From Paramacrobiotus metropolitanus (Eukaryota > Tardigrada > Eutardigrada > Parachela > Macrobiotidae): DNA of 64,000 nt. Both the position numbers and the translations under genes were made by a program. Each line of letters starts with the position of its first letter. The first letter of the stretch is position 1. A model generated the notes under the pieces. It saw nothing but the letters and a program-made list of their open reading frames with translations, was not told the DNA's origin and searched no databases. The DNA is taken from assembly GCF_019649055.1 (NCBI RefSeq), contig NW_026570420.1:90291-154290 (forward strand), read 5' to 3'. Of this stretch, positions 33,393 through 44,880 are shown one piece after another.

Positions 33393-33509
33393 GGAAACAA
33401 TCCCAACCAGGAAAACTTTAAATACAGACGGCACATTGTTTTGTCCGGCGCAAGGTTTTCCCAAACCATTGGTGACGTGGAAGAAGGACGGGGTTCTTCA
33501 AAATAAGGT
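33393..33509 (+). pseudogene. Ig domain fragment (B/C strands) with splice donor
   Basis: The segment reads GTLFCPAQGFPKPLVTWKKDG, with the Cys and Trp spacing of an I-set domain, and ends at AAG followed by GTCAGT, a plausible donor. The next exon begins after CATATGTTTTACATAG near 33716. It lies in the same strand and order as the other pieces of the decayed Ig gene. Confidence 0.6.
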
Positions 33510-33716
33510 CAGTTTTCCATTTTAAGAGTCTTACAGGTGATAAATATTATTAATACCATTGTGCATAGCTTGAGCATACTTTGGTTCTTTATTTTGTGCA
33601 GCGTGGCTGCAGCTAACAATTAGTACGTAGTAGACATTGTTCACGTCATATGCTATATTCCTGAACCACTTAGAATGTTTCGTATCGATCTAACGTTTTC
33701 AATATGTTTTACATAG

Positions 33717-33845
33717 ACGGAAAGGATTCGCCTGTGTGAAAAAGATCCCCAGTCTTTGCGCATCGAAGCTGTGTAAGAGAGCGACAGCGGGCATTCCCAA
33801 TGTAGTGCCACGAATCTGGCAGGATCGGCTTATTACAGCTACAGT
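33717..33845 (+). pseudogene. Ig domain fragment (E-G strands) with internal stop
   Basis: After an acceptor ending in AG at 33715-33716, the frame reads RIRLCEKDPQSLRIEAV, a stop, then ESDSGHSQCSATNLAGSAYYS, the classic D-x-G-x-x-x-C-x-A-x-N end of an I-set domain. It pairs with the exon at 33393-33509 to make one domain. The stop and the adjoining inverted copy (P3) mark it as dead. Confidence 0.65.
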
Positions 33846-33884
33846 GTGGAACTGTAACTGTAATAAGCCGATCCTGCCAAATTC
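33812..33884. repeat. Inverted duplication P3, 34-bp arms, 5-bp loop
   Basis: The arms at 33812-33845 and 33851-33884 match inversely at about 32 of 34 positions. The left arm codes the NLAGSAYYSYS end of the Ig domain; the right arm is its inverse copy. Confidence 0.85.
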
Positions 33885-34280
33885 ATAGACTCCAGCGACA
33901 CACCAGCCATTTTCTTGTAAATCCCTCACTATCTGCTCCTTTAACTGCGATATTCATCGACGAACGTTCTCCCCGCCATACCTCAGTTCTCTTGTTCTGG
34001 CTGCGGTAAACTGTTGCAGGCCTGGGGATCCTGTTGAAGTATCAGGTAGGTTCAAGGACAAGAATCCAGTGCTAACATATTTCTTGATGTGTCAAAACTC
34101 ACAGCTCGACATACTACATTTTGTGAAGGATCTGAGTAAATTATTAGGTTAAACAAAATCACTCATAATAACAGGGAAATAGATGAAAGCTTTTACATGG
34201 TAGCGTAGTTTCTTATGCAGTTTAATAATGCCAGTCCTGCTTTTGTATCTGCTCAACCTTCACCCAGTTTCGCCTGCTGA

Positions 34281-34360
34281 TTGGCACTGGTGTCGCTAGG
34301 AGGGTCGATATTCATTGTTTTTGCTATGGCATGTTTGGTTTTTTCCTTTCGCAACAAACT
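34281..34360 (+). pseudogene. Possible transmembrane segment of the decayed Ig gene
   Basis: The frame reads ALVSLGGSIFIVFAMACLVF followed by SFRNK, a 20-residue hydrophobic run with a basic stop-transfer end, in the same strand and downstream of the Ig fragments. It suggests the ancestor was a single-pass receptor or adhesion molecule. The following sequence shows no kinase or other recognisable cytoplasmic domain before stops. Confidence 0.35.
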
Positions 34361-34936
34361 CCCATCGGCCAGAGAGCCTGAGGCGTTCCTTTCGCTTCTT
34401 ACCGGAGACGTGTGCTTGTCGCTCCACGACAGGAATTCGGTCAGACTGCATACATCTTCATAGATCCATCGTAGGGCATATTAATTTTTCAGTGTACATA
34501 TTACCCTTTATAAATCGATAAAATTTCAGTTTTTGACGCACTCAGTACAAACATCGGCAACCAGTAAACGAAATTCGAGCAAAACTAGTACATACGTGAA
34601 CAAATTAGCGGTGATGACCTTAACCAAAGCCGCACATCCGGCCACACTTATCACTGTGCAGTACGCAAAAAAAAAGACGTCCTCACATGTCAACCGCTGC
34701 AAAAAGCCGATCTGGCAGATTTTCGCAAATAAAACTGCAGGCAACAGAACGTATCTGCGTTGTTTAAACTGAGCTGAGTGATCGGAACCGGCGACTCTAG
34801 CTAGTGAAAGCAGAAAGGATCCGAAGAAAGGGCAAGAAACGCTTTAAATGGTAGTGTTAGAGCCTGATCGTAGTTAAAGGTGGTGCGCGGAGCCTTCCCC
34901 AGGTTCCCCTAATTTATAACTGATCTGCCAACGGGG

Positions 34937-35037
34937 CAGTGACGGTGTGGGAAACTTGGCTGTTTTTATACAGGCACACCGTCGATGTGCTGGACGTAGT
35001 CCAGCACAGTGACGGTGTGGGAAACTTGGCTGTTTTT
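34937..35037. repeat. 31-bp perfect direct repeat enclosing a hairpin
   Basis: The segments 34937-34967 and 35007-35037 are identical (CAGTGACGGTGTGGGAAACT and onward). Between them lies the perfect hairpin GTGCTGGAC-GTA-GTCCAGCAC (34987-35007). The block has no coding role that I can see. Confidence 0.8.
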
Positions 35038-35188
35038 TATTCTTGGTACATCTTGCGTGAAAGATCATATTATGAGCCGCTGTTTTATGACGTATTTGTG
35101 TTTGATGAGCACCAAGCAGCTAGATATTAGAATATATAGAATATAGCCGAACAGATATTAGAATATAGCCGAATATACGGCTACCGAT

Positions 35189-35310
35189 CACTTCGGCCCT
35201 TTTCGTTTCGGCCGCGTTCATTTCGGCCAAAGTTTTTCGGCCGGGAGCCACTTCGGCCGTCGCTTAGTTCGGCCGTCATTCAGTTCGGCCGCAGTACATT
35301 TCGTCCGACG
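35189..35310. repeat. Short-period array of TTCGGCC motifs
   Basis: TTCGGCC occurs seven times at 14-16 bp spacing (35192, 35207, 35222, 35236, 35252, 35268, 35284) with a degenerate eighth (TTCGTCC). The intervening bases vary. It resembles the GGCCACCTGACACTTGG arrays at 50.56 and 51.02 kb in architecture, and may be one end of a foldback-type element; no inverse partner was found. Confidence 0.7.
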
Positions 35311-37156
35311 ATCATTTTGTTTTGATTTACAAGAAAACGTTACATTGGATATAAATTTGTCGGAAACTTAAACCGTTGGATAAAAAAGTGATAGCAAATG
35401 GCCATCGTAAAAGTACAGATAGCATGTAATCTTACTATAAATCTGCGCAGCCGCTTTTGGAACTACTCGTAGCCAACCTGCCGGCAATTCTTTCTTCGCG
35501 TAATACTCGCTTATTTAAACATTTACATGTGTAAGAAGCCGGCCAGAGAGAAGCATCACCGAATTACGAGCGACTAAATTTTAACTAGAAGTACGTATCA
35601 AGCAGTGTACCAGCGCTTGCAGTTTTTGTTTTTTTTTTGTTTGGCTGCTGCCAGTAAAAAAATTACCGGCGATCGGATGTCAGGTTGTTCCGCCGTGTCG
35701 CAGTGGACCGTTAGTCATGTGTCGGCGTAATAGAAAACGAGCAAAAACCCGTCGCCATGAAGAGAAGAAAAGAAAGGAATCGTTGGTAATCGGTTTGTCT
35801 GCGGACTGCGGGTGCGGCCTGATGAGTAAGAGCCGGCAAGGGGTGCAGGCGTGCGGAAAGCGGAAAGCACGCGATCGCCAGCGGGATGCTGGAACCGGTT
35901 GGCCTGAATGAATGGATGTTGTTGCAGTGGCGAGAGCTTCTCACTTGCTCGTGTCCATCTCAATAAGTCAGCATGCTTTTCCTGTACGAGACTGTTATTC
36001 CCTGCAAGCCGTTGGGCGAGAATTTTTGCTGAGCGTCGACTGATTGCCGGATGTCGGCACACTCTGTACTGACTGTACAGAAAGATGACTGTATCTGTAC
36101 GTACTACGTATATATTAGGTATGTGCACCATTCCATCATTATAAAAATTATTATGAATAGCAACCTGCTCTGCGCGGCCCGTGATGCCATGCACAGTTAT
36201 GAGACGATGCGTTTATAAACAGTAATACTACTACGTTTATAAACAGTAAGTGATTAGTAATTATTTAGACCGAGCCTGCACAACTTTGAATGGATGTGGA
36301 CAATTTATTGTAGAGATTTTCTTGTAACCGTTCCTAAAGCGTTCTTTCCTAACACACTCTTCAAACACAGATCGGCTTATCGATAAACTGCTCAAGATCG
36401 CGCAGGCATACTGGATTACTGGATCTAGGAGTACTGAGTATATATTCGCTGATCATGTGCAGAACCTATAGTACAAGCTGAAGCCGAGGGCGCCTCCTAA
36501 TGAAGATACATTATGCCTGTATTTCTGGCGAACCGTTGTCATCTGGACATTTTGTCAACGCGGATTCTGCAGTGAATCACGATAAATTATCGAAAACGGT
36601 TTGGCTGACACATCACGCATCCCTGGATTCGGATATGGATGGACCACCGCTTCACCACACGGAAGACAAGATTCGTGCTGGCGCTGAACAATTTAAGATA
36701 ATTTACGATAAGAGTGTTATCGTCGGATAATAGTAATTTTCGTTGATAATTCTGTAATCCGACGATAACAGTCCTGTCGGCCGTCGATGAACGAGTTCAC
36801 ACGGCGCAACATGGGCAAACGTGACCTTATGTGACCTCTCCGGATGAAACTGATGCGCATCCGAATATGCCCATTTGGTTGTACAGTGGCAACGTGGCAC
36901 TTGAAGTTGAGTCTGTCGGTGAAAAGGCCGGTACGGGGAATTTAGCAGCGGTTTCACATGTCCGTCCACTGTCTGTTGTAGGTGCTTCGTTTATCACCAG
37001 ACAATAAACCGTGCGACGGGTAATATCTGTATTTACCAGTTATCCTAAACAGGCACCGTACATACGAATATAGTGGAACGAAAAGGGAAACCACCGAAAT
37101 TGTTTTCAGAACCGTAGGAGCCATACTTTTTCATATGCAAAACTGCAGGAGCCTTA
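35311..37156. other. Interval without a supported gene
   Basis: Contains a small hairpin near 36714-36774 (TGTTATCGTCGGAT and ATCCGACGATAACA). A segment at about 36915-36940 reads SVGEKA-like codons, as at 32888, so more scraps of the decayed Ig gene may be scattered here. None is firm enough to annotate as an exon. Confidence 0.4.
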
Positions 37157-37224
37157 CTGTCGGTCACTTGCAGATCTTCGATGCGCCTCGCTTTGCCCAT
37201 CGGAGATATGCAAGTGACCGACAG
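37157..37224. repeat. Inverted duplication P4, 27-bp arms, 14-bp loop
   Basis: The arms at 37157-37183 and 37198-37224 match inversely at about 25 of 27 positions. The right arm codes the IGDMQVTDRG part of an Ig domain. Confidence 0.8.
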
Positions 37225-37310
37225 GGGGAGTTACCAGTGCAGGTCCATGGATCCGCATTGGCTAAACACGATGTTGTCGTCTCCACTCTCCAGTAAGTCT
37301 GACACTGGCC
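37181..37310 (+). pseudogene. Ig domain fragment (F strand)
   Basis: The frame reads LPIGDMQVTDRGSYQCRSMD, the typical L-x-I-x-x-x-x-x-x-D-x-G-x-Y-x-C end of an Ig domain. It lacks the first half and overlaps inverted duplication P4. It is the most downstream recognisable scrap of the plus-strand Ig relic. Confidence 0.55.
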
Positions 37311-38400
37311 GCAAAGTGTCGATGTCGAAATTCATTGGTGGCGATGTGGCAGAAGTTATCCATTTACGATAAGCCGACAAACCCATGACTAATCACGAAG
37401 GATGCATAGAACAAAACATCCAACAACCTGCTTACGGAGCAACAGTAAGGACTGGGACATTTGAGCGCCCCACCTAGCGGTAAATTAAAACCATCATACA
37501 ATATGTGGAACGATGTGTATAACCACCGCCTATAAACATAAGCGTAACCTAAGAAAACATTAGAATTACTCCGAGTATACGGTACCGTTACCAGCAGAAT
37601 GCCATCAACGACGTACTGCAGATTGTCGAATATGTCATGCAAATAGTCGAGTTAATCTATCCGTACAGATACAGCAGTTTTATCTGCATGAGATAACGCA
37701 GCACCTTGCTGAGAAGCAGCGGGAATCAGCGTTGCGACCTGCATAGACGTCGATACTGCGGTCATTTGGATGGTACATTATCGGGGACAGTACGACGGCG
37801 TTGGAATGCCAAGTTTATCATAAGGCAGCTACTTGTTTATTGCCGATGATCGTGTCGAATGCATGTTTTCTTTTTCATCTTGAAAATCACCCGAGAAACA
37901 AGCAACTAGCTGTGTAGCGCTTCAGTTGCTTAAGCTGGTGATGTCAACACGAACAGGGACACAAGTCACACAACTATTCAATGAACAGCAAAAATTTTGG
38001 TGGTTTAATCACCACCTGCCTCAACTGAAGTATTCCTTTTGCCGTGATCTTTGCTCGGATCCTGATCTTAAGACGGCACCCCAGCCGCTCTGCTTCGCCG
38101 TCCTTCTAACCTACATCGATCCGGCGTGCCGTTTTACGAGTTTCTAGTGACATTGCTGGCAGTCTGCTTGTACCGAATTTCTGGAATATTTTGTTTTGTT
38201 TGCTATATTTTTTTCAGATACTCCACATTTTCTTATTATTGGATTTATAATATAATTCATAACTATTTTTGTCCATCAAGGCAAAATAAGAACGGAATCC
38301 CTGAAAAACCACGCTTCAGATAACAAAAAGAAAAATGAAATACCGCCACGGCGGCACACACAGTCAACGCACGCAAACAAAATAACAACTACACGTTGCT
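37311..38400. other. Interval without a supported gene
   Basis: No exon or repeat was recognised. The part nearest 38436 would be the 3' untranslated region of gene C on the minus strand. Confidence 0.4.
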
Positions 38401-39617
38401 GCGGTGCCTAACAAATTGACCATTAATCAGGGCACTCAACGCGGTTGCCCGAGACGAGCGAATGCGTGCTGCGTAAACCAGTGGTGGTGGCGGACATGGG
38501 TGCGCACCCAGCAGTGCACCGGTATGGACCAGGGAGGGGGATAACCCTCCTCGCGCACGGTAAGGGTCAGCGTGCTGGAACAGAAGGGATCGGCCGCTCC
38601 TGGCGCCGACCGGTCGAAGGTGACGGAACCGTTGAGCAGATCCGGGATATCCCAGCCGAGTAAGGAGGAAAAGGGCGCCGTTACGACAAAATTCCCGTAG
38701 TCGTACTTCCAGATGAAGTGCGACACGGGCGCCGTCTGGCTGCAGTCGAAGCGGCCCCGGCACGTCATGGAGAAGCTCCCGTTGTGGACGGTCACGCTGC
38801 GCATCGGCGGCACGAAGACGTCCTTGGCACGCAGCTTCCGCGGCGTCGGCTGCAGGTGGAAGGTGCGCACAACGCAAAGGTCACCGTCATGGCAGGGGAG
38901 GAGACACTCCACCGGCCCGCCGGAATCGACGCTAACTTTGTGGATCATGAGGGCGGCGGCGTCGTCGAAGTGCATCTGCGCGTAATTGTCGAGGCCGTGG
39001 GTGCTGACGTTCCGGTGGCGCCAGACCATCCGCTGCGCCACTTCGGCCGTGGCCACCTTGCACTCGAACCACGCAAGACCTCCCACTTCGACAGTATATG
39101 CATCGGGCAACGGCTGGATCGTCGTCGTCGTCACAAGGTCCGCGGCGTCCTCCAGGGCGGAAAGGTCGACGATATCGCGGTCAGTCTGCCGGTATGGGGC
39201 CTTCTTCACGACCTGTGCTGCCCGCTAGCGCTCAACTGCAATGTCAAGCGACGTACAAGCATGTTCCGTAATTTCCAGTGCAAGGCCACTTAAAACCGTA
39301 CTAGTGGTGGCTGATAACCACATCATTGCACCGAGCGCGAGCGATACTCACCGACAAATGTTTACATTGAAAGCTGATTAAATGAATTGTGTACAGCACA
39401 TGTGTTTTTCGAACTTTTTATTTAGATACCGCTGTCATAAACTCAAATCCGTCATAAACTACATACATAGATTTCTTTTCTCAGAGTGATCTTTGTCAAA
39501 ATCCCACACAGTAATCATGCGGAGAAATGAAAGTTATACAGTACTTAGTACTTACTGCTGCAATTTAGAGCTACAGAGGCAGGTACCAGCTGCTGTGCAC
39601 CAGCTCTACGTGTTTGG

Positions 39618-40221
39618 CCAAAGCCACTAGAATAGACCAAGCCAAAAAACGGCCATCTACGTAGGTCAGGTAGCCCCTCCATCTCCGCTGATTAGAAGGG
39701 AACGCAGACCAGCGTCCTTTGATAGTTTGTGTAATTTATTCAGTAAGTAATTCCTGATGCAAGATAGGTGGATGCGTTTGCTGGAAGAGTGATACAAAAC
39801 AATATGGCGAAACCGAGGCAACCTTTTAAAAAAATTATAAATGAACCAGAATAGTGATACCGCATGATTCGGGAAACACTCTATTTATCCCATTCACTCC
39901 GTGGTATTGTCTTTGTAAATCGAGGTCATGCGGGTACACACCGTAATGAATGGAAATTCGACTCAGAAACGGATAAAAATTTGTAAGCTAAGATGTTTGA
40001 TGCGGTCAAGGTACCTAAAATTCAAACACGTGGTACTACTGAGGGTTACCGTTACAAAATTTTGAATATCTTGCATGCATGAATTGTTATCGTTTATAAA
40101 CGACTTTTTTCAACCGTTTCTCCGTAGACTCGTATGTTAGCTCAGCGGAGTAGGTGTTCCTGATCTTATCTCGTAACTTATTATTCTCGTTTCTTGGCTT
40201 GGTCTATTCTAGTGGCTTTGG
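39618..40221. mobile_element. 604-bp MITE with 28-bp inverted ends and TTTGG duplication
   Basis: The element starts CCAAAGCCACTAGAATAGAC and ends with the inverse, about 28 bp matching by eye. TTTGG flanks both sides (39613-39617 and 40222-40226), fitting a 5-bp target duplication. There is no coding content. It lies in the intron of gene C. Confidence 0.75.
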
Positions 40222-40271
40222 TTTGGCTGGAGCATTTTGTTAAAGATACTAGTAATTAACAATTCATCTCT

Positions 40272-41400
40272 GTCACGTTAAAGTAGCACTGGAAGAAATT
40301 ACTAACACCAAACTGGACGGGCTTGTGTACACGCAGGCCACGCTCCCTGTCGTCAAAGGAGGTTTGGGTGTTCGACGAGCGAAGGCATTGGCTCCTTCGG
40401 CCAATTTGGCTTCCATGTTTGCGACTCGTCAGTTGACATCTCAGATCTTCAAAGGCAGTAGTGAGCAGTTGGTCAGTGACGCGTGTGAACATTGGAAATT
40501 GGAGTCCGCTTGTGATGAGTTACCGTTAGATTTGGCTTGCGTTCATCAGTGTGTAGGGGATAACGCTGTCATACAGAAGGACGTTGATGTTTTGTGGAAT
40601 AATGTTGGCGGCGATAAGCGAGATGAAGCACGATTAAGAGCAGTTAGCACGAAATACGCTGGAGCCTGGCTTAATGCTCTTCCCGCTAAGGTATTCGGCA
40701 ATTTCCTGGATGACCAGACGTTCCGTATTTCCGTTGGCCTGTGGCTTGGCGCTAAGATTGTGGAACCTCATTCATGAACAAGATGTGGAAAGAATGTAAC
40801 GGAAAACGGATACCATGGACTAGCCTGTCAAAAGGGTGTGGGCAGAAGAGAACGGCGCAATGGCATTAACGATATCATTTTGCGAGCTTTGTGCAACGCC
40901 GGCATTGAATCGTATCCAGAGCCTGTTGGATTTTTGCGAGAAATCGGAAAGCGGCCGGATGGAGCTACACGATGGAAGTGGTATCGTGGGCAACCGCTAG
41001 TTTGGGACGTGACGTGCAGAGACACAATGGCGGATTCGTATATCGATGCTACCTCTAAGTGTGCGGGCGCTGCTGCCGAACTGGCATTCACGGTCAAGAT
41101 GGGAAAATACAAGTCACTTACTGATCGCTGCTATTTTGTTCCTATTGCATGCGAGACATTTGGCACTTATTGCGATTCCGCCGTCGTTTTGTTGAAGGAA
41201 ATCGGTAAAAAACTGTTTATGAGAACAGGCGAGAGTCGCTCCACTTGTTTTCTTTTTCAACGTTTAAGTTTGGAGATTATGCGTGGTAATGCTATGAGTG
41301 TATTGTGCGCAGTCCCTTCCCATGTTAATTGGGAAAAATTCTTCATTTGATCATACTTATTGAGTGAAGCTCGCCTTGTACATATTGAGAAATAAATTAA
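40272..41400 (+). mobile_element. 5'-truncated non-LTR retrotransposon with restriction-like endonuclease, copy 1
   Basis: The insert is bounded by an 11-bp target duplication AATTCATCTCT (40261-40271 and 41401-41411). It codes, with frame breaks near 40770-40840, the region after the reverse transcriptase active site (ALEEITNTKLDGLVY..., LPVVKGGLGV) and the C-terminal endonuclease-like part with KRPDGATR and PLVWDVTCRDT, ending in a conserved LSLEIMRGNAMSVL-type tail. The R-P-D-G and W-D-V-T pairs fit a PD-(D/E)xK-type nuclease as in R2-like elements. The 3' end is GAAATAAATTAA rather than a long poly(A). It is inserted antisense in the intron of gene C and is not functional. Confidence 0.8.
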
Positions 41401-42308
41401 AATTCATCTCTTAATAACTCCGCCAATACCACTGGAAAATGGTATTGGATTTGTGGAATTGGAAATGTTTTACGTACGCTCTTATTGGTTTTGGCTCTGC
41501 TGTGGAAATGTATGCTCTGCTAAGGAGCGTGAATCACTGGACGAAGACCTCGCAGCACCTCGCGCTCGGTGCAAATCAGCCCGAAGTTGCGCTGGCCACT
41601 TCACTACGTCTACCACAATGACAAGTTCACTCCTTTCCGGATTTACTTAGAATAATTACATTATGTATTAGATAGATCATAGAAAATGTAATATAATGTA
41701 ATGTAATATTCTCCATAGAGTAGTATGCCGTTTGGCGCAACCCGTGATTTGCATTTGTCGTTGCGTTAGTGCGGTAGAAATTACGGGACAAGCATGTGCG
41801 CAGTGATAATATCGCTGCTTCAAGAGCTTAGGGCCATGCAAGAGCTTACCTGGGTTGGGACCGCCGAGAGGGCAGCCGTCCACGCCGCAAACCGCTACAC
41901 TGACCAGCAGTATTCCCAGGACCAGACAACGCTGGCGAATCGGCATGCTGTGCGTCATCGTTCGGCGAGAGGCCTTCCACGCGTCCTGCAGCGCTCCTGC
42001 CCCAACAGGCAATGCGTACGGCCAAGTGAATGCTGTCGGTGATTTCTGTCGATTGAGAAAGCCCGGTTTATTGCCAACCGCTGTCTGCAGCTGCACGAAA
42101 AAGATTTCAAAGCAGTATCTGAGCTGATCAGTGGTCTAAAGCTGCAAATAACTGCCTTGTCGTATTATAAATTTAACAATTACTTGAATTGAATTTAGTT
42201 GCAGACATGATTTCCTGACATCAGTAACATGTGACTGATGATGTGAGTCCGAGAGGCGCCTTCCAGCCGCCAACCTAAGCGGTTGACATGGCGATCTTGG
42301 TGGCCCGG

Positions 42309-42415
42309 GTCAAAAAGAGGGAGGGAAAATTAAAGGGAGGGACTTTCTTTGGTCAAAAAGAGGGAGGGAAAACTAAAGGAAGTTTTGAGTGGTCAAAAAG
42401 AGGGAGTGAATTTCT
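42309..42415. repeat. Tandem repeat, three units of 40-43 bp
   Basis: GTCAAAAAGAGGGAGGGAAA-type units start at 42309, 42352 and 42392, with a fourth trace at 42414. They are purine-rich and non-coding. Confidence 0.7.
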
Positions 42416-44880
42416 ATGGTCAGAAACGGAAGAGAATATCGGCGATCCTAGAATTTGACGAAGTTCAGACCGAGCATGATTTGAGCAAAACAAACTTTTC
42501 AAGCACTACCTCCGGAAGCTGTTGTAAGAACTTTAGATATACTTGTAGTGACAATCTCCCGCTTTACAAAAACATCTGTCACATTTTCACAGCATGTTTG
42601 AGATTGAATGCTATGTATATGGAACGTTTTTATGTTCAAAAGTAAGTACTTACTTCCAAACTACACTCAGTTCATGTTTTGATCAAGCGGGTGAGCGAAG
42701 CGAGCTTTTCCTTTATCAAGCGGACGAGCGAAGCGAGCCCGCTTTTCTAATTGATGACATTTGGGTTTTTTAACGGAAAGCACCCTTGACCTTTGGGTTG
42801 CTGAGTGACTTTCGAGTCGCGGACGATTTTTCTTGTGATTCCTATACTACTCGACATGGTGGGTTGAACTAAAATATCGGTGACCTCAACTCTGGGTCCC
42901 CGAGGTCGCCGCCAAGACTTTTTACTGTATATGCAATTTGACGAGCTAAGTCCAACTGGAGTACTCCTAACACACCTATCTATATTTTAATTTTAAAGAA
43001 ACATAAAAATCCTTAAAATTATTTCATGGCAGTTTGATACGCACCATCAGAAATATTTCGAACGGTTGTTGGCTTTCAGAATTACCTACTTATGTATCTG
43101 AGGTGCATATTTCTAGTTAGAATCTCTATCTCACACTTATAAACAAACAAATTCACCTAAATTGTTAAGGCATATAAGCCACAGAATAGCTCAATATCTA
43201 GTTAGCTGCATCTTTGAGCATCTGAGTAGTAAGGGTCGTAAATATCCGAAAACCAAAATGCAATTAACTAAATACCAAAATAGTTTTGAAAAATTTTATA
43301 CTTAGATTAGAACACATTAATTAATATTCGGAATCTGATTTGGAATCTGATTTGGAAATTAAGACAATATGTATTGTAACATCTGGCTGCTGTTCAAATG
43401 GGTCGACGATCCGCCTGTACCACCATTATGCGTCTGTTGGAATGAAAGGTTGGCCAACCGGCAACGATGCTGGCCGAGGACGCTCTTACTAATGTAACGC
43501 AATTACACTAGTGGCTCCGATTGGGATGGCACTGGTTCATCCCAAGCGGTTAAACGCAATAATGTCCCTCAGGCATGCTTAATGACAAGGGAATCAAGAA
43601 ACGGAGCAAGGTTTGGGGCAAGAGATTAGGACAAGGTTGATTAAGTAGCTGCAAGCTGTAGCAAGCTGAGTACAAGACTGAATTCTAGGAATTCTTGGGA
43701 AGGGCCGGGGAGTAGCCGGTAAAGTGGACAGAAATGATAACGCGATGGAAAGATGAATCATAACTGGGTGGTCCTATCGGTTGCAAATACTACCGCTAAA
43801 ATACCCCGAGAATTATGGTGTAAATTCCAAAATTAATTTTTCGTAAGAAACGTGGAAAATGCATATATAATTTAGGTACAGAATCTAATCGAAAAATAAT
43901 TAAAAAAACCAGACTTTGATTTAAACGTTAATTGAATGCTTAAAACACGAAAATTCCTAGAATTCTTTGGGAAGTAAAACTTTCTACTAAAAATAATCGA
44001 AAGCAGATAAATTGTTTCTAATAACTAAGAGGAATTTTAGTAATTATGTAAATAAGAGAAATGTCTGAATTTTAGTTTTAGGAAAAAATGATTCACAAAA
44101 TAATTTTGGCACTAAACACAAAGTTTAAGAAGTAATTTAAAATTCATTTGAAAATGCAAATATCATCAATTAGAAACGCCGTATAACGCGGGGCCGTATG
44201 GCGCCACGCGTATCCTCGACAGCAGTTCGGTCCGGTTCGGTTTGGTCGGCTCAAGCCCGTTTCGGCTCAGGTTGGGTTCCGGGTCGGTTCGGCTCCGGTA
44301 CGGTCAGACCATGGGTCAACGCACTGTCGGGACAAATCCAGGGTCCAACGCGGAAACGGGTAAATTCCGTCGTTTCTTCAGTAGGGAAAGGTCACGTTCT
44401 GGAGAATTTTGGGCAGGGGTTTGGAGCTTATGTAGCCCGTGACCCTGCAAACAAAACGAAACACGCAAATCCACAGTGAAATCCCCTGCTCCGTCCAGGG
44501 GGAGGTCGCCGTCCCAGGAAGTTCGGGCAGTGTTTTGGTGGGGGAATTCTTCGGCGTGGTGCTGGTAGTCGATGCGGCCGTACTCTAGGGATCGGAGTGG
44601 TGCTGCTGTTGGCGGTGTCGTGTCCGTTCTGGTTTCCCGTTGTGTCCGGGTCGCGTCCGCCATTGGCATCGCAGGAGGCGTTTCTCGGGTCCGCGGCATC
44701 TCCGTCCCGTTTAAGAGGTAACCGTCGCGGGGAGGCGTCCATCTCCGCCAGTTTGGGAGAGGAATCCATCACGTTCCGCGGGAATGGCGGGGGGGGGGGC
44801 GTTTGGCTCCCCACATAGGGGTTAAATTGGCTCAAATAATCAGAGAAGCCGTTCGCGCGGGCATCCTACAAAAAATTTTG
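42416..44880. other. Interval without a supported gene
   Basis: Mostly AT-rich with no exon signal. Two GAGCGAAGCGAGC palindromic words lie at 42693 and 42725. A GC-rich patch with GGTTCGG/GGCTC repeats lies at 44215-44310. A minus-strand open stretch of 135 codons (44835-44428) has biased Pro/Arg composition and I do not recognise it. Confidence 0.4.

Larger units (their letters stand above)
39255..41795. mobile_element. GCTTGTCCCGTAATTTC-family MITE in the intron of gene C, split by later insertions
   Basis: Inverted ends lie at about 39255-39277 and 41771-41795 (GGAAATTACGG and GAAATTACGGGACAAGC in opposite senses). Outside them remain short pieces that together resemble a small original intron. 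Two later elements (39618-40221 and 40272-41400) sit inside, and the segment near 41575-41640 matches 56470-56530 in the same MITE of gene E. Confidence 0.6.
38436..41958 (-). pseudogene. Gene C: two-Ig-domain secreted protein with nonsense codon
   Basis: Exon 1 (41958-41850) starts MTHSMPIRQRC, has a signal peptide core (LVLGILLVSVAVCG) and ends CCCAACCCAG before GTAAGC. The intron is about 2.6 kb and packed with insertions. Exon 2 (39235-38436) follows TTGACATTGCAG. The fourth codon of exon 2, in the phase set by exon 1, is TAG (39227-39225); gene E has TGG there. After it the frame is intact for over 250 codons: Ig1 (Cys in WFECKVA, Trp in MVWRHRN, Cys in PVECLLPC) and Ig2 (Cys in SMTCRGRFDC, Trp in FIWKYD, Cys in VHCWVRTH). 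Unless a different acceptor is used, the protein is cut off just after the signal peptide. The long surviving frame says the nonsense change is recent. Confidence 0.7.

Noticed and set aside
41677-41850. Extension of the gene C first exon beyond its donor
   Set aside because: The codons after GTAAGC are not shared with genes B or E, whereas the splice donor is.
44428-44835. 135-codon Pro/Arg-rich minus frame as a Gag-like protein
   Set aside because: No capsid, zinc-knuckle or protease motif; composition bias over a GC-rich repeat patch explains it.
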